Shown here: piece by piece, positions 24,335-36,080 of the stretch
Layout of the letters: each line of letters starts with the position of its first letter
Position numbering within the stretch: the stretch's first letter is position 1
Assembly: GCA_028023455.1 (NCBI GenBank)
Contig: JAQFVV010006337.1
Span: 1,169,001-1,233,000, forward strand
DNA: 64,000 nucleotides
Reading direction: 5' to 3'
Source: Epiperipatus broadwayi
Lineage: Eukaryota; Onychophora; Udeonychophora; Euonychophora; Peripatidae
Translations under genes and position numbers: made by a program
The notes under the pieces: model-generated
Database searches by the model: none
What the model saw: the letters and a program-made list of their open reading frames with translations, nothing else
What the model was told of the DNA's origin: nothing

Positions 24335-27300
24335 TGTACATATACATATAGTATTCAATTATTAAAAAAAAAAAAAAAAAAAATTTTATTCTTTTATACA
24401 TACAGAGATTTATATGTATGAATAAGCAGTTCTTTCTTTTTATGATTTATTATATAATATTTTTTTTTATTAAATAATATGTGTTAAATTTATTTAATTT
24501 TCATTTTTGTTAAAAGAGAGTAAATCAGAAAGGTGTAAAATAAAACTGTTAGATTAGGAGATAAAAATTGTACACGTGTGAAACAATGAATAGATCTGTA
24601 CAAACACAAAGATGCTTTTACACTTATTTCTGATGGCTATAGATTCCAGCTTTGTTGTTATCTGTATCTTAAAATTATTTTTACAAAAGAGGTGCTTTGA
24701 TGTAGATGATAGCGATCAATTATAAGTCGTCATTGATTGTGACCGTCAAACTTGTGAAGCTTTGATTTTTTTTTAAGATAAAAATTTTCCAGATGTTTTT
24801 CGCGATATAAACGATTAAAACAATTTTTTTTAGGCAGTCAGTCTGAAATTTTTTTAAAGAGGCAGTTAATCATAAATTTTTTTTAAGAGTCAGTAATAAA
24901 TTTCTTTAGAGAGATGATCAGTTAAATTATTATTATTATTTTGAGACTCAACTCAATTGGTCCTTCCTTGTTATAATTCTTAAGCAGAAATGTAAGCTCG
25001 AATCTTTTTTTTTTAAAAAAAGAGTGAACGCTTTAATTCTTTTTTCTCACTCTTTGAAAGTTGAAAAAAAAAAAGAGCAAATGAAATGTGCGTTTATATA
25101 AAGCAATTTTCAAGCAATATTAAAGAATAGGAGAGAAATGGAACAAGATTGAATTTATTATAAGTTAGTAATAATTATAAAAATGATATTAACATATTTG
25201 GTTATGCATAAGACTATGCCTTTGCATTGCTAAACCATTTTTTCTGCTTCCTGATTAATACAGAAGAGTCAAAATCGCTGATCTATCTATGAAATCATGT
25301 ATCCAGTAATAACCAACAAAATGATAAATTTTGAAGCCAACCACGCAAGCTATATGGAATGCTTTGTTCCTAGTTCCTGTCTTATTAAAAGCTCACTGCC
25401 TTCAAACCAATGGAGAAGGGGAAATAGGAGGAAAAGAAAATTTAAAACAGCTATGTAGAACCAAGTTTGAAGCCATAAATCAAATTTTTGTTGATTTACC
25501 TCAATCATCTAAAGTGTCGACAGCAATTATTTTTTTTAAAGAAGAGAAACAAGCAAATCCACCGGTACCTACTTATTCAAAGTACTTATAATAACTTTTT
25601 TTCTTTTAAATGGTAGAAGGAAGCCAATCAACAGTGAATAATAATGGACTTAAAAAAGAAACAAGCAAAGTCAATTGATTCAGCATTATCTTAAAAGTAT
25701 CTGCAATAACTTTCTTTTTTTTTTTTTTGGTGAGCAAAGAAAAGCAGTCTAAAATTCAAATTCAGGACATTAATAAGAAGTAAAAAGTAGACGGGTAAAT
25801 ATGAACTTTCTTTAACCGATTTTATTCTTTTACTTATTAAAAGTAAACCTTAATTTACTGGTCAAAGCAATTTTCTTTTTTGATACAGAAACATTAAAGA
25901 CTTGTTTATCTATAGTTATTTGCAATATCTCACAACATAGCACAAACATAGTTTAAATCTTTAAACTTAAATTTTTCATTATTTTTTTTTATTATATATT
26001 GTAATGTTGAAATGTTTTTTTTTTATTTTATTAATTGTTCTTCAGATGTTAATGATAATGAGCAACCTATAGATATATGCATTTATAATGTTTTTTTATT
26101 TTTATTTTATCTTGTTGCATATTAAAAGTTAATATATGTATTTTATTTTCTTTCGCTATAAGGTTGCAAAAGAAAAAGATATTTTTATATATGTAATTTT
26201 TGGGTATACATTTTAAACATATATGTTAACATTACCGAATGCGTGAATGTGTAACTGCTTACCCAAACACATCAAAGAATAGGTTATATATAATTAGTTT
26301 AAAATAGTAAATTAAAAAGTAGGGCATTACATTTGAATGGAAATGAAATAACATATACAAGTTACACCTGAAATTTATTTTATGATATGATAAGTAAGAA
26401 AAGTCTTAAATAAGCATTTATAGAATATGTATTTTTTTTAATATTGAGTTAAAACAGCTTATTTTGAGATATCAAGAAAAGTGACAAACCTATATATTAA
26501 GTTTATTTGCTTATACTTATATCAATTTTATATTAATAAACCATTTATTTAATTGTCGATTTAACTTTAAAGAAGAAAAGAAAGAGTAGTAGTGTTAATA
26601 AAATATAATTATATATCTTAATTGGTTTCCGAGTTATTATTAAGAATATTGTGTTTTTTTTTTTTTTTTTTTTCTTAATTCTATCATTTTAATTCAGCAT
26701 CATTGCTCGCAGTTATTAAGTATTACCATTCATATATATTGAGCAATCACTTGCAAATATTAAGCGTCCGCAAAATAATAGGTAAACTAGAATGTTGATA
26801 TTTAAGTATTTAAGGATTATGCTTGAGAATAAAATAAATTTTGATAATTATAGTTCAACATAGAAAGCTAAAATTGTGTTGTGTCCATGAATTTAGATCA
26901 TCCTCATCAAAGATGGATATCATGTTATTAGTTAAAAATGTTTCAAATAATACTATATAAAAGTTATGATCGCCATCAATCATCATTAATAAATTATAAT
27001 CATTAAACTTAATGTTTAGCGTAATGAATATATTTTAGTAAATAGGGGTTTATAGAAAATTGAATATTATGCAAAGAGATTCATGATGATCAATCATCAC
27101 CATTAGTATTATTAAATCCCAGTATGAAATATGATAATTTTAATAGATGCCTATAAGTTTATAAAGATGAATTTATTGTTGTGAGTTTATTGATAAGCCA
27201 TGGCTGGTATCATCATCACTATTATAATCATTATTATGACATCACTATTATTATCATTATTATGATATTATTATCATCATCATCATTATTACCTTTATTG

Positions 27301-28129
27301 TGATAAATAATTTAGTTAAATGGCCATCAATATCAATAATGGTCTTCACATGCTTGTTTGGAAGCCATTAATAGGATTATACATGTCTGTTCATCAATAT
27401 ACGCTAATGAGCTAGCAATGTCTATAAGAATCTTTGATCTATAGTATAAACTTTGGTAATATTGGGATCTTGTAATTTTATCAATATAGATAAAATGTAA
27501 GAATGTCATTTTTGTTCAATAGTCATCCAAGTCATGTGTAATAAATATGTACTGAATGAGTTTGAACTCAAGTACACTATAAATAGATACTTATCTAGAT
27601 TGAAAACAATCTAGTGGCGCTCATGGGAAAACACATGTACTTAGCTAAACTGAATAAAGAGTGATATCATCCCTTTCCAACTTCATAATATTAGTTTTAT
27701 AAAATATATTTTTTATAAGTTGTCATGAATAGCACCAGTGTGTGCATATGACCATGAATGGTCTTATATATTTGGAAAGAAGGATAGAAGGATTCTTTGT
27801 TAGAAGAATCTAGTATTGGAGATAAGCATAAGGCACTCCAGGAATCTCACAGTGGGTACTTTTATTCAGTTGCTATGTTTAATATTATTTTTATTAGATG
27901 ACAATGTCCAGTATGTTTTACTGTTTAAATGACTGCCCCAATATATAAATAAATACCAAGAATCTTTAATGCTGATATTTTCTTTGTCTATGCTATGATG
28001 AATTGAAATAGCTACAAATTATAATTACAAATACATATCTTTTATATTAATTTAATAATTACAAATACATATTTATATTAATTGATAAATATTGTTACAA
28101 ATGGCAATTGATTTATTTAAATTGTTACA
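24335..28129 (+). repeat. 5' LTR of element B
   Basis: Pairs with 30,931-34,739. Contains an ATT/ATC trinucleotide tract (about 27,209-27,293). The last bases carry ATTGTTACAAATGGC twice, the second copy spanning the LTR/PBS junction. A single-frame stretch of ~86 codons (25,331-25,591) has no ATG and is not called as a gene. Confidence 0.92.
25095..25103 (+). promoter_or_regulatory. Candidate TATA box in the B 5' LTR
   Basis: TATATAAAG, about 760 bp into the LTR in one of its less AT-monotonous parts; identical in the 3' LTR (31,693-31,701). In such AT-rich DNA this is only a candidate. Confidence 0.3.
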
Positions 28130-28131
28130 AA

Positions 28132-28149
28132 TGGCGCACCAACTAGGGC
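28132..28149 (+). promoter_or_regulatory. Primer-binding site of element B
   Basis: TGGCGCACCAACTAGGGC starts 2 nt after the LTR, as in elements A and C. It resembles the tRNA-Lys 3' end. Confidence 0.75.
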
Positions 28150-29718
28150 TCGAAATAAGCCAAATAATGGCTTGAAATACCCCACATACATGAGAGATGG
28201 GTAGTATATAGTGATGACAGATGTATAGTTTAAAAAAAAAAAAAAAAAAGAATATTTTTTTTCTGTGCAATTTTTTTTTTATTATTAGTGTATACAAATA
28301 TTTTGGCCTGATGTTTAGATGATGATGATTACTGTTATTGCATTTTTGATGATGATAAATGAATACAGTCATTATAGAGCTTAGTTTCAATTTTTAAAAT
28401 ATAATGATATCACAACTTATAATGTGTTAAAGTTAATAACACTGTTTTTTTTTATATATATATTTTGCTTATCAATTAAATAAGCATAGAAATATTAATA
28501 GCCTTGAAGTGTGGAATAATAATTTTGTTCATATTTGAAAAGTTTGTGTTATAGAAAATTTATGATTTTGGAGGTTGGATTGGATATTTGATTGTTGGAG
28601 TTTGGTTGGTTGTGTTACGGTTGTGATGATGGATGGAGAATTTTTGTCATTGCCTTGAGAATGTGATGTATTCATGCCACTGGTGATTGATTTATCTCAT
28701 TCACTGCTCCAACCCAGATTATAATATCAGTTGTTTTATCATGAAGCAGTTAACAGTAGGCCTGCCATGATTTCGCCTCTAAGACTCCAGAGAGAGCAAG
28801 GCATAATTTTTCTGATACATAATATTTCGCCTCTAAGACTCCAGAGAGAGCAAGGCAGTATTTTGTTTTACTGATATATCGGAAGAGCGTCGTGTAAACT
28901 TTAAAAATGAGCAAGGCAGTATTTTGTTTTACTGATACACGACGCTCTTCCTCTAAGACTTTAAAAATAAGCAAGGCAGTATTTGACAAATTAAAGCCCC
29001 TAAGACTTGGAAGTAAGCAGGGCAATGCAACAATGTTTGCAATAAACTATTATGGGTTGTAGTAGCTTAGAGTGATTGAATTGGGGTGATCATCTGAGTG
29101 TTCATGGAGCATTGTGTGCTTTAAGTGCAGTGATTGAATTCTTTTGTCTATCTCATGATTGTGAATTGCTAATCATTCTTTTGGCTGTCAATATCTGTCA
29201 GATCTCTAGAAGGATAGATGAGTATATAAATGACTTGAGACATGAACTCTGTTATAAATCTAGCACATATGTTATATAAGTAATTTTTTTTTTTTTGCTT
29301 AGTGTATTAAAAAAGGGCATAGAGAGAGTTAAGTTTTATAAAGGCATGAAAAACTAGATAAATGATGGCATAAAAAGGACACACCAATACAGAGATAGCT
29401 TTTTCTTAAATAAATGTTTTAAATAGTACTATGACCTCATACTTTATCAATCATATATAGGTAAAGGAAAAAGAGTGATGATGGAGGTTAAGTAAATTAA
29501 AGGCACTTAAGATATAGATAGATTGATGGGGAGAATTATGGCTGAGAAAGAGTGGTTGAAAATTTTAAGGTATATGAGGATAGATAAAGGTGTTTGACTC
29601 TGGATGTATAAGAAATCAGGGAGCAGAACAGAATAGAGCAGAACAATAAATCAGAACAGAATAAATCAGAATATACTAAATCAAACAGAAATAAGTAATA
29701 TAAATATTTTAGAAATTT
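28150..29718 (+). other. Leader of element B
   Basis: The first ~1.1 kb is homologous to the A leader. It contains tandem units around CTCTAAGACTCCAGAGAGAG and GAGCAAGGCAGTATTTTG at about 28,775-28,985, into which Illumina-adapter-like sequence is embedded. Just before the ORF are short repeats of AGAACAGAAT and AAATCAGAA (about 29,625-29,690). Confidence 0.75.
28878..28951. other. Illumina adapter-like sequence, two copies in opposite orientation
   Basis: 28,878-28,896 reads ATCGGAAGAGCGTCGTGTA. 28,936-28,951 reads TACACGACGCTCTTCC. Both are exact segments of the standard Illumina TruSeq universal adapter and its complement. They lie between duplicated AAGGCAGTATTTTG units, as expected if untrimmed reads were assembled here. 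The sequence between and around them should not be trusted. Confidence 0.9.
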
Positions 29719-30876
29719 ATGATGGAGCAAGAAAAGGAATTAACCATTGAGGGAATGGAAGTAGAGAAGCAGGGCCCTCCAGAGTGGATGCAAATTTTCA
29801 TGAACCAAATGAAACAAGAGATGAATCAGATAAATAATAAATTTGATCATCAATCACAAGAGATGAAGGAAATGAATGAGGGCATAAAACAAGAGATTAG
29901 AGAAATGAGGCGAGAGAGAAACCAGATGTTCGATCAGCACTTCCAAACAATGCATGAGTCTATCAAAGGACTGTCTCAGGGACTTGACGATAAGATGGAT
30001 CAACCATCACCAGAAATGAATGATCAAGTAACTGATTTAGGTAAAGAAACTGATAATAAGATGACCAGTCCAGAACAAGAAATAGTGCCAGAGAGTTATG
30101 TGACTGTAGTCAAGCCATATGAAAATGATGAGGTAGCTGCTGTTCAAGAACAGTGTAATCCCAAAGAGGATATATACAGTGAGATACATAACCTAGAAAT
30201 AAAGGTAGCCACTGTACAGGAACAAATTGACCTCAGGAAAGATGTAGTCAGTAAAGCTAGTTTCTTAGAATTAAAGATAGCTGCTGATGTATATGCCCCA
30301 GTAAATGTAGCAGACAAGTTTGAGACATTGGGAGCTACCAAAAGGATAGCTGAAAGTTATCATAGAGAGGAGGAGAGCTATGGCTATAAAGTCTCCAATA
30401 TGAGAATGGGAACAAACCAGTTAGGCAGACAATTTCCCACAAAACCTGGCAAACCAAACATAGGAATGCCTGGGAATATATATATGATAGTGGATGATGT
30501 GCACTCCCCAATGAGAGTGGTAGACCTATTGGATGCCCTGGGAGTTGCAGAAAGGAAAATGAAAGGTTATTCTAGGATGGAGGAGAGATATAGTTATAAG
30601 ATCTCCACCATTAGGATTATAAACAACCAATTAGGCCGACAATATCCCATGAAACCTAGTAAACTAAACATAGGTAGGCCTGGGAATGATTCCGATCAGC
30701 AAATGCAAAATAGCGACCCGCAGAAGCATACATTCAAAAAGTTCTATAATATATATGAAGGGCCATTCATGCTAAAGGAAAGAAAAGGGGAAAATGCATT
30801 TGTACTAGAATCGTCAGAAGGAGTAAAAGGCACATATAATGTACGTAGCCTAAAACCAATGGCACTCATGACCTAA
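29719..30876 (+). CDS. Element B ORF: coiled-coil / duplicated module / integrase GPY-F-like tail
   Basis: This 385-aa protein starts at a tandem ATG ATG. Residues ~20-90 are Met/Gln/Glu-rich with heptad spacing, as in the coiled-coil N-terminus of some Ty3/Gypsy Gag proteins. Residues ~138-189 hold two diverged repeats (VAAVQEQ / VATVQEQ). Residues 195-253 and 265-323 are two copies of a ~59-aa module, each ending NQLGRQ(F/Y)P, KP, NIG, PGN. The C-terminus KFYNIYEGPFMLKER (341-355) through GTYNVRSLKPM matches the GPY/F module found at the end of Ty3/Gypsy integrases. Gag-like start and Pol-like end in one frame, with nothing catalytic between, indicate a large internal deletion in the ancestor followed by module duplication. 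The frame is intact, and 3' LTR and PPT follow immediately. Confidence 0.8.
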   Translation: MMEQEKELTIEGMEVEKQGPPEWMQIFMNQMKQEMNQINNKFDHQSQEMKEMNEGIKQEIREMRRERNQMFDQHFQTMHESIKGLSQGLDDKMDQPSPEMNDQVTDLGKETDNKMTSPEQEIVPESYVTVVKPYENDEVAAVQEQCNPKEDIYSEIHNLEIKVATVQEQIDLRKDVVSKASFLELKIAADVYAPVNVADKFETLGATKRIAESYHREEESYGYKVSNMRMGTNQLGRQFPTKPGKPNIGMPGNIYMIVDDVHSPMRVVDLLDALGVAERKMKGYSRMEERYSYKISTIRIINNQLGRQYPMKPSKLNIGRPGNDSDQQMQNSDPQKHTFKKFYNIYEGPFMLKERKGENAFVLESSEGVKGTYNVRSLKPMALMT

Positions 30877-30915
30877 GCAATTTTTTTTTATATTCAAAAT
30901 TTTTTTTTTTTGTTT

Positions 30916-30930
30916 GGGGGTGAGGCAAAA
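30916..30930 (+). promoter_or_regulatory. Polypurine tract of element B
   Basis: GGGGGTGAGGCAAAA abuts the TGTACA start of the 3' LTR, where plus-strand DNA synthesis would be primed. Confidence 0.75.
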
Positions 30931-33900
30931 TGTACATATACATACAGTATTCAATTATTTAAAAAAAAAAAAAAAATTTTTTATTCTTTTATACATACAG
31001 AGATTTATATGTATGAATAAGCAGTTCTTTCTTTTTATGATTTATTATATAATATTTTTTTTATTAAATAATATGTGTTAAATTTATTTAATTTTCATTT
31101 TGTTAAAAGAGAGTAAATCAGAAAGGTGTAAAATAAAACTGTTAGATTAGGAGATAAAAATTGTACACGTGTGAAACAATGAATAGATCTGTACAAACAC
31201 AAAGATGCTTTTACACTTATTTCTGATGGCTATAGATGTCCAGCTTTGTTGTTATCTGTATCTTAAAATTATTTTTACAAAAGAGGTGCTTTGATGTAGA
31301 TGATAGCGATCAATTATAAGTCGTCATTGATTGTGACCGTCAAACTTGTGAAGCTTTGATTTTTTTTTTTAGATAAAGATTTCCAGATGTTTTTCGCGAT
31401 ATAAACGATTAAAACAATTTTTTTAGGCAGTCAGTCTAAATTTTTTTAGAGAGATGGCAGTTAATCATAAATTTTTTTTAAGAGTCAGTAATAAATTTCT
31501 TTAGAGAGATGATCAGTTAAATTATTATTATTGTTTTGAGACTCAACTCAATTGGTCCTTCCTTGTTATAATTCTTAAGCAGAAATGTAAGCTCGAATCT
31601 TTTTTTTTTTTAAAAAGAGAGTGAACGCTTTAATTCTTTTTTCTCACTCTTTGAAAGTTGAAAAAAAAAAAAGAGCAAATGAAATGTGCGTTTATATAAA
31701 GCAATTTTCAAGCAATATTAAAGAATAGGAGAGAAATGGAACAAGATTGAATTTATTATAAGCTAGTAATAATTATAAAAATGATATTAACATATTTGGT
31801 TATGCATAAGACTATGCCTTTGCATTGCTAAACCATTTTTTCTGCTTCCTGATTAATACAGAAGAGTCAAAATCGCTGATCTGTCTATGAAATCATGTAT
31901 CCAGTAATAACCAACAAAATGATAAATTTTGAAGCCAACCACGCAAGCTATATGGAATGCTTTGTTCCTAGTTCCTGTCTTATTAAAAGCTCATTGCCTT
32001 TCAACCAATGGAGAAGGGGAAATAGGAGGAAAAGAAAATTTAAAACAGCTATGTAGAACCAAGTTTGAAGCCATAAATCAAATTTTTGTTGATTTACCTC
32101 AATCATCTAAAGTGTCAACAGCAATTATTTTTTTTAAAGAAGAGAAACAAGCAAATCCACCGGTACCTACTTATTCAAAGTACTTATAATAACTTTTTTT
32201 TTTTTTAAATGGTAGAAGGAAGCCAATCAACAGTGAATAATAATGGACTTAAAAAAGAAACAAGCAAAGTCAATTGATTCAGCATTATCTTAAAAGTATC
32301 TGCAATAACTTTCTTTTTTTTTTTTGTTGTTGAGCAAAGAAAAGCAGTCTAAAATTCAAATTCAGGACATTAATAAGAAGTAAAAAGTAGACGGGTAAAT
32401 ATGAACTTTCTTTAACCGATTTTATTCTTTTACTTATTAAAAGTAAACCTTAATTTACTGGTCAAAGCAATTTTCTTTTTTGATACAGAAACATTAAAGA
32501 CTTGTTTATCTATAGTTATTTGCAATATCTCACAACATAGCACAAACATAGTTTAAATCTTTAAACTTAAATTTTTCATTATTTTTTTTTATTATATATT
32601 GTAATGTTGAAATGTTTTTTTTTATTTTATTAATTGTTCTTCAGTTGTTAATGATAATGAGCAACCTATAGATATATGCATTTATAATGTTTTTTATTTT
32701 TATTTTATCTTGTTGCATATTAAAAGTTAATATATGTATTTTATTTTCTTTCGCTATAAGGTTGCAAAAGAAAAAGGATATTTTTATATATGTAATTTTT
32801 GGGTATACATTTTAAACATATATGTTAACATTACCGAATGCGTGAATGTGTAACTGCTTACCCAAACACATCAAAGAATAGGTTATATATAATTAGTTTA
32901 AAATAGTAAATTAAAAAGTAGGGCATTACATTTGAATGGAAATGAAATAACATATACAAGTTACACCTGAAATTTATTTTATGATATGATAAGTAAGAAA
33001 AGTCTTAAATAAGCATTTATAGAATATGTATTTTTTTTAATATTGAGTTAAAACAGCTTATTTTGAGATATCAAGAAAAGTGACAAACCTATATATTAAG
33101 TTTATTTGCTTATACTTATATAAATTTTTATATTAATAAGCCATTTATTTAATTGTCGATTTAACTTTAAAGAAGAAAAGAAAGAGTAGTAGTGTTAATA
33201 AAATATAATTATATATCTTAATTGGTTTCCGAGTTATTATTAAGAATATTGTGTTTTTGTTTTTTTCTTTTTTCTTAATTCTATCATTTTAATTCAGCAT
33301 CATTGCTCGCAGTTATTAAGTATTACCATTCATATATATTGAGCAATCACTTGCAAATATTAAGCGTCCGCAAAATAATAGGTAAACTAGAATGTTGATA
33401 TTTAAGTATTTAAGGATTATGCTTGAGAATAAATTAAATTTTGATAATTATAGTTCAACATAGAAAGCTAAAATTGTGTTGTGTCCATGAATTTAGATCA
33501 TCCTCATCAAAGATGGATATCATGTTATTAGTTAAAAATGTTTCAAATAATACTATATAAAAGTTATGATCGCCATCAATCATCATTAATAAATTATAAT
33601 CATTAAATTTAATGTTTAGCGTAATGAATATGTTTTAGTAAATAGGGGTTTATAGAAAATTGAATATTATGCAAAGAGATTCATGATGATCAATCATCAC
33701 CATTAGTATTATTAAATCCCAGTATGAAATATGATAATTTTAATAGATGCCTATAAGTTTATAAAGATGAATTTATTGTTGTGAGTTTATTGATAAGCCA
33801 TGGCTGGTATCATCATCACTATTATAATCATTATTATGACATCACTATTATTATCATTATTATGATATTATTATCATCATCATCATTATTACCTTTATTG

Positions 33901-34739
33901 TGATAAATAATTTAGTTAAATGGCCATCAATATCAATAATGGTCTTCACATGCTTGTTTGGAAGCCATTAATAGGATTATACATGTCTGTTCATCAATAT
34001 ACGCTAATGAGCTAGCAATGTCTATAAGAATCTTTGATCTATAGTATAAACTTTGGTAATATTGGGATCTTGTAATTTTATCAATATAGATAAAATGTAA
34101 GAATGTCATTTTGTTCAATAGTCATCCAAGTCATGTGTAATAAATATGTACTGAATGAGTTTGAACTCAAGTACACTATAAATAGATACTTATCTAGATT
34201 GAAAACAATCTAGTGGCGCTCATGGGAAAACACATGTACTTAGCTAAACTGAATAAAGAGTGATATCATCCCTTTCCAACTTCATAATATTAGTTTTATA
34301 AAATATATTTTTTTATAAGTTGTCATGAATAGCACCAGTGTGTGCATATGACCATGAATGGTCTTATATATTTGGAAAGAAGGATAGGAAGGATTCTTTG
34401 TTAGAAGAATCTAGTATTGGAGATAAGCATAAGGCACTCCAGGAATCTCACAGTGGGTACTTTTATTCAGTTGCTATGTTTAATATTATTTTTATTAGAT
34501 GACAATGTCCAGTATGTTTTACTGTTTAAATGACTGCCCCAATATATAAATAAATACCAAGAATCTTTAATGCTGATATTTTCTTTGTCTATGCTATGAT
34601 GAATTGAAATAGCTACAAATTATAGTTACAAATACAGATCTTTTATATTAATTTGTTATAGTTACAAATACATAATTTATATTTATATTAATTGATAAAT
34701 ATTGTTACAAATGGCAATTGATTTATTTAAATTGTTACA
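30931..34739 (+). repeat. 3' LTR of element B
   Basis: Copy of 24,335-28,129 with scattered substitutions and small homopolymer indels. Ends ATTGTTACA, followed by ATATAT. Confidence 0.92.
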
Positions 34740-34793
34740 ATATATATCTTAGATTTTATTTTATGAGTATATAATATTGTATTATTAATAATA

Positions 34794-36080
34794 ATGGATA
34801 ACAATAGTAATAAAATGCCAGTTAGTGGTAATTTTGATATGAGGAATTTTATGGAAAAACTGGAGGCTATGATGAAAACCTATTTTGATGAATTCAAAGA
34901 TCTTAGAGCTGAGATGAACAAACATTTTGAGAGACTAGAATCTAAATATGATAAACTAGAGACTAGTTTAAAAACAAATTCTGATGAACTTAGAGCTGAG
35001 ATGAAAATAAACTCTAATGAATTAAAAGATGAACTTAGAGCTGAGATAAAAACCAATCATGAGAAACTGATGAACGCATTAACAAGCAACTCTGATGAAT
35101 TTAAAGCTGGATTGAAAACCAATGCTGATGATCTTTCTAAAGAATTAAAAGTTGCATCAAAAACTCTGGTAGATGATAGTGTTACGAGTATAGACACAAA
35201 AGTTGATGAAGAACTGAAAGAATTAAATGTGTCTGACAAAATCTGTAATAAAAATCTTGAATTAGTTGATGAAAATTTTAAAGAATACAAAGAACCCATT
35301 GAAATGACTAGTAAAAATATAAAAGAAAATGAAGATTATGTTAAAGTGGTTGATAAAGATAATGAATTATATGGTAAAATTTTAAAAGAACCTCAAGAGT
35401 CTTTTGAATTAATTTATAATGATAATGTAAGAGAGAGTAAGTTGTTTGAAGAAGTAGTTGAAAGAAAGACTATAAAGAAACCTAAAATTTTTGATGAATA
35501 CTATAGTAAGGATAAAAGAATTGATGAATCTGTAGAAATAAAATTAAATTCTTTAGGTGAAAAATTACTAAAGATTACGGATAATACCAGTAATAAATTT
35601 AAAGATAAAATGCAAAATCTAGTTCAAAAATGTACCATTAATTGTGGAAACGTTTATACAAAAATTAATATTTACAAAGAAATATTCTTTACAAGAATTA
35701 ACAATCTAATATGTAATGTAAATTTTATGGAAGTAGAAATTGATCCAAATGGAGATTTAGGCAAAGCCAAAATAAAACTTAAATTCAGAAGTAAAGAGAA
35801 AATTAAAATAGATTTTCTTGAGATAATTTATACCAGTAAAAATATGAAGAAAATTAAAGTAAAATTCAAAGAAATGAGTAGAGATAAGTTTAAAATAAAT
35901 TATCTTAAAAGAAGTATAGATTTTATGAAAGATATTGGAAAAGCTAAAGTTAAACTTAAAGTTATAGATGGAAAGATAAATAATATTGATTTTCTTCAAG
36001 AAAATATAACTAAGGAAAGAAATTTAAGTAAACCTAAAGTTAAACTGAAAATAATTAATATAATAATGTTATTGTTGTAA
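34794..36080 (+). CDS. Element A ORF: long coiled-coil protein with C-terminal Lys-rich repeats
   Basis: The 428-aa ATG-initiated frame starts just downstream of the inserted element B. Residues ~15-150 are a predicted coiled coil built of irregular repeats of the type TNSDELRAEM / INSNELKDELRAEI / SNSDEFKAGL. A second acidic/basic helical part spans ~150-280. A short Cys-containing stretch follows (C280, C284, C307). The C-terminus has four diverged ~28-aa repeats beginning at about 321, 350, 380 and 410, with core (L/I)GKAKVKLK and, in the first three, (N/K)IDFL-like ends. Coiled-coil N-termini occur in Gag of some Ty3/Gypsy elements, so a Gag-derived role is likely. No zinc knuckle, protease or RT is visible. 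It is not detectably homologous to the B ORF beyond coiled-coil character. Confidence 0.75.
   Translation: MDNNSNKMPVSGNFDMRNFMEKLEAMMKTYFDEFKDLRAEMNKHFERLESKYDKLETSLKTNSDELRAEMKINSNELKDELRAEIKTNHEKLMNALTSNSDEFKAGLKTNADDLSKELKVASKTLVDDSVTSIDTKVDEELKELNVSDKICNKNLELVDENFKEYKEPIEMTSKNIKENEDYVKVVDKDNELYGKILKEPQESFELIYNDNVRESKLFEEVVERKTIKKPKIFDEYYSKDKRIDESVEIKLNSLGEKLLKITDNTSNKFKDKMQNLVQKCTINCGNVYTKINIYKEIFFTRINNLICNVNFMEVEIDPNGDLGKAKIKLKFRSKEKIKIDFLEIIYTSKNMKKIKVKFKEMSRDKFKINYLKRSIDFMKDIGKAKVKLKVIDGKINNIDFLQENITKERNLSKPKVKLKIINIIMLLL

Larger units (their letters stand above)
24335..34739 (+). mobile_element. LTR retroelement B (non-autonomous), nested in A
   Basis: Near-identical 3.8-kb direct repeats start TGTACATATAC and end ATTGTTACA. 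They flank a 2.8-kb interior with a PBS, a leader, a single 385-aa ORF and a polypurine tract (GGGGGTGAGGCAAAA at 30,916-30,930) directly before the 3' LTR. The flanks on both sides are ATAT within (AT)n. It sits about 55 bp upstream of the start codon of A's ORF. No protease, RT or RNase H is encoded. Very long LTRs with a small interior recall LARD-type elements, but the retained ORF with an integrase-tail segment shows it is a deletion derivative of a Ty3/Gypsy-like element. Confidence 0.9.

Noticed and set aside
25331-25591. 86-codon open frame in the B LTR, repeated at 31,929-32,189
   Set aside because: It opens with TTG, has no ATG inside or in frame upstream (a TAA lies just before), and its presence twice only reflects the LTR duplication.
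27209-27293. Regular ATC/ATT array considered as a CRISPR-like or satellite array
   Set aside because: Simple trinucleotide microsatellite without unique spacers, duplicated only because it lies in the B LTR (also near 33,809-33,893).
28750-29025. 91-codon minus-strand open frame with repeated LALSGVLEAK units
   Set aside because: It is created by tandem leader repeats and runs through the adapter-like sequence, so it is an artefact of the region.
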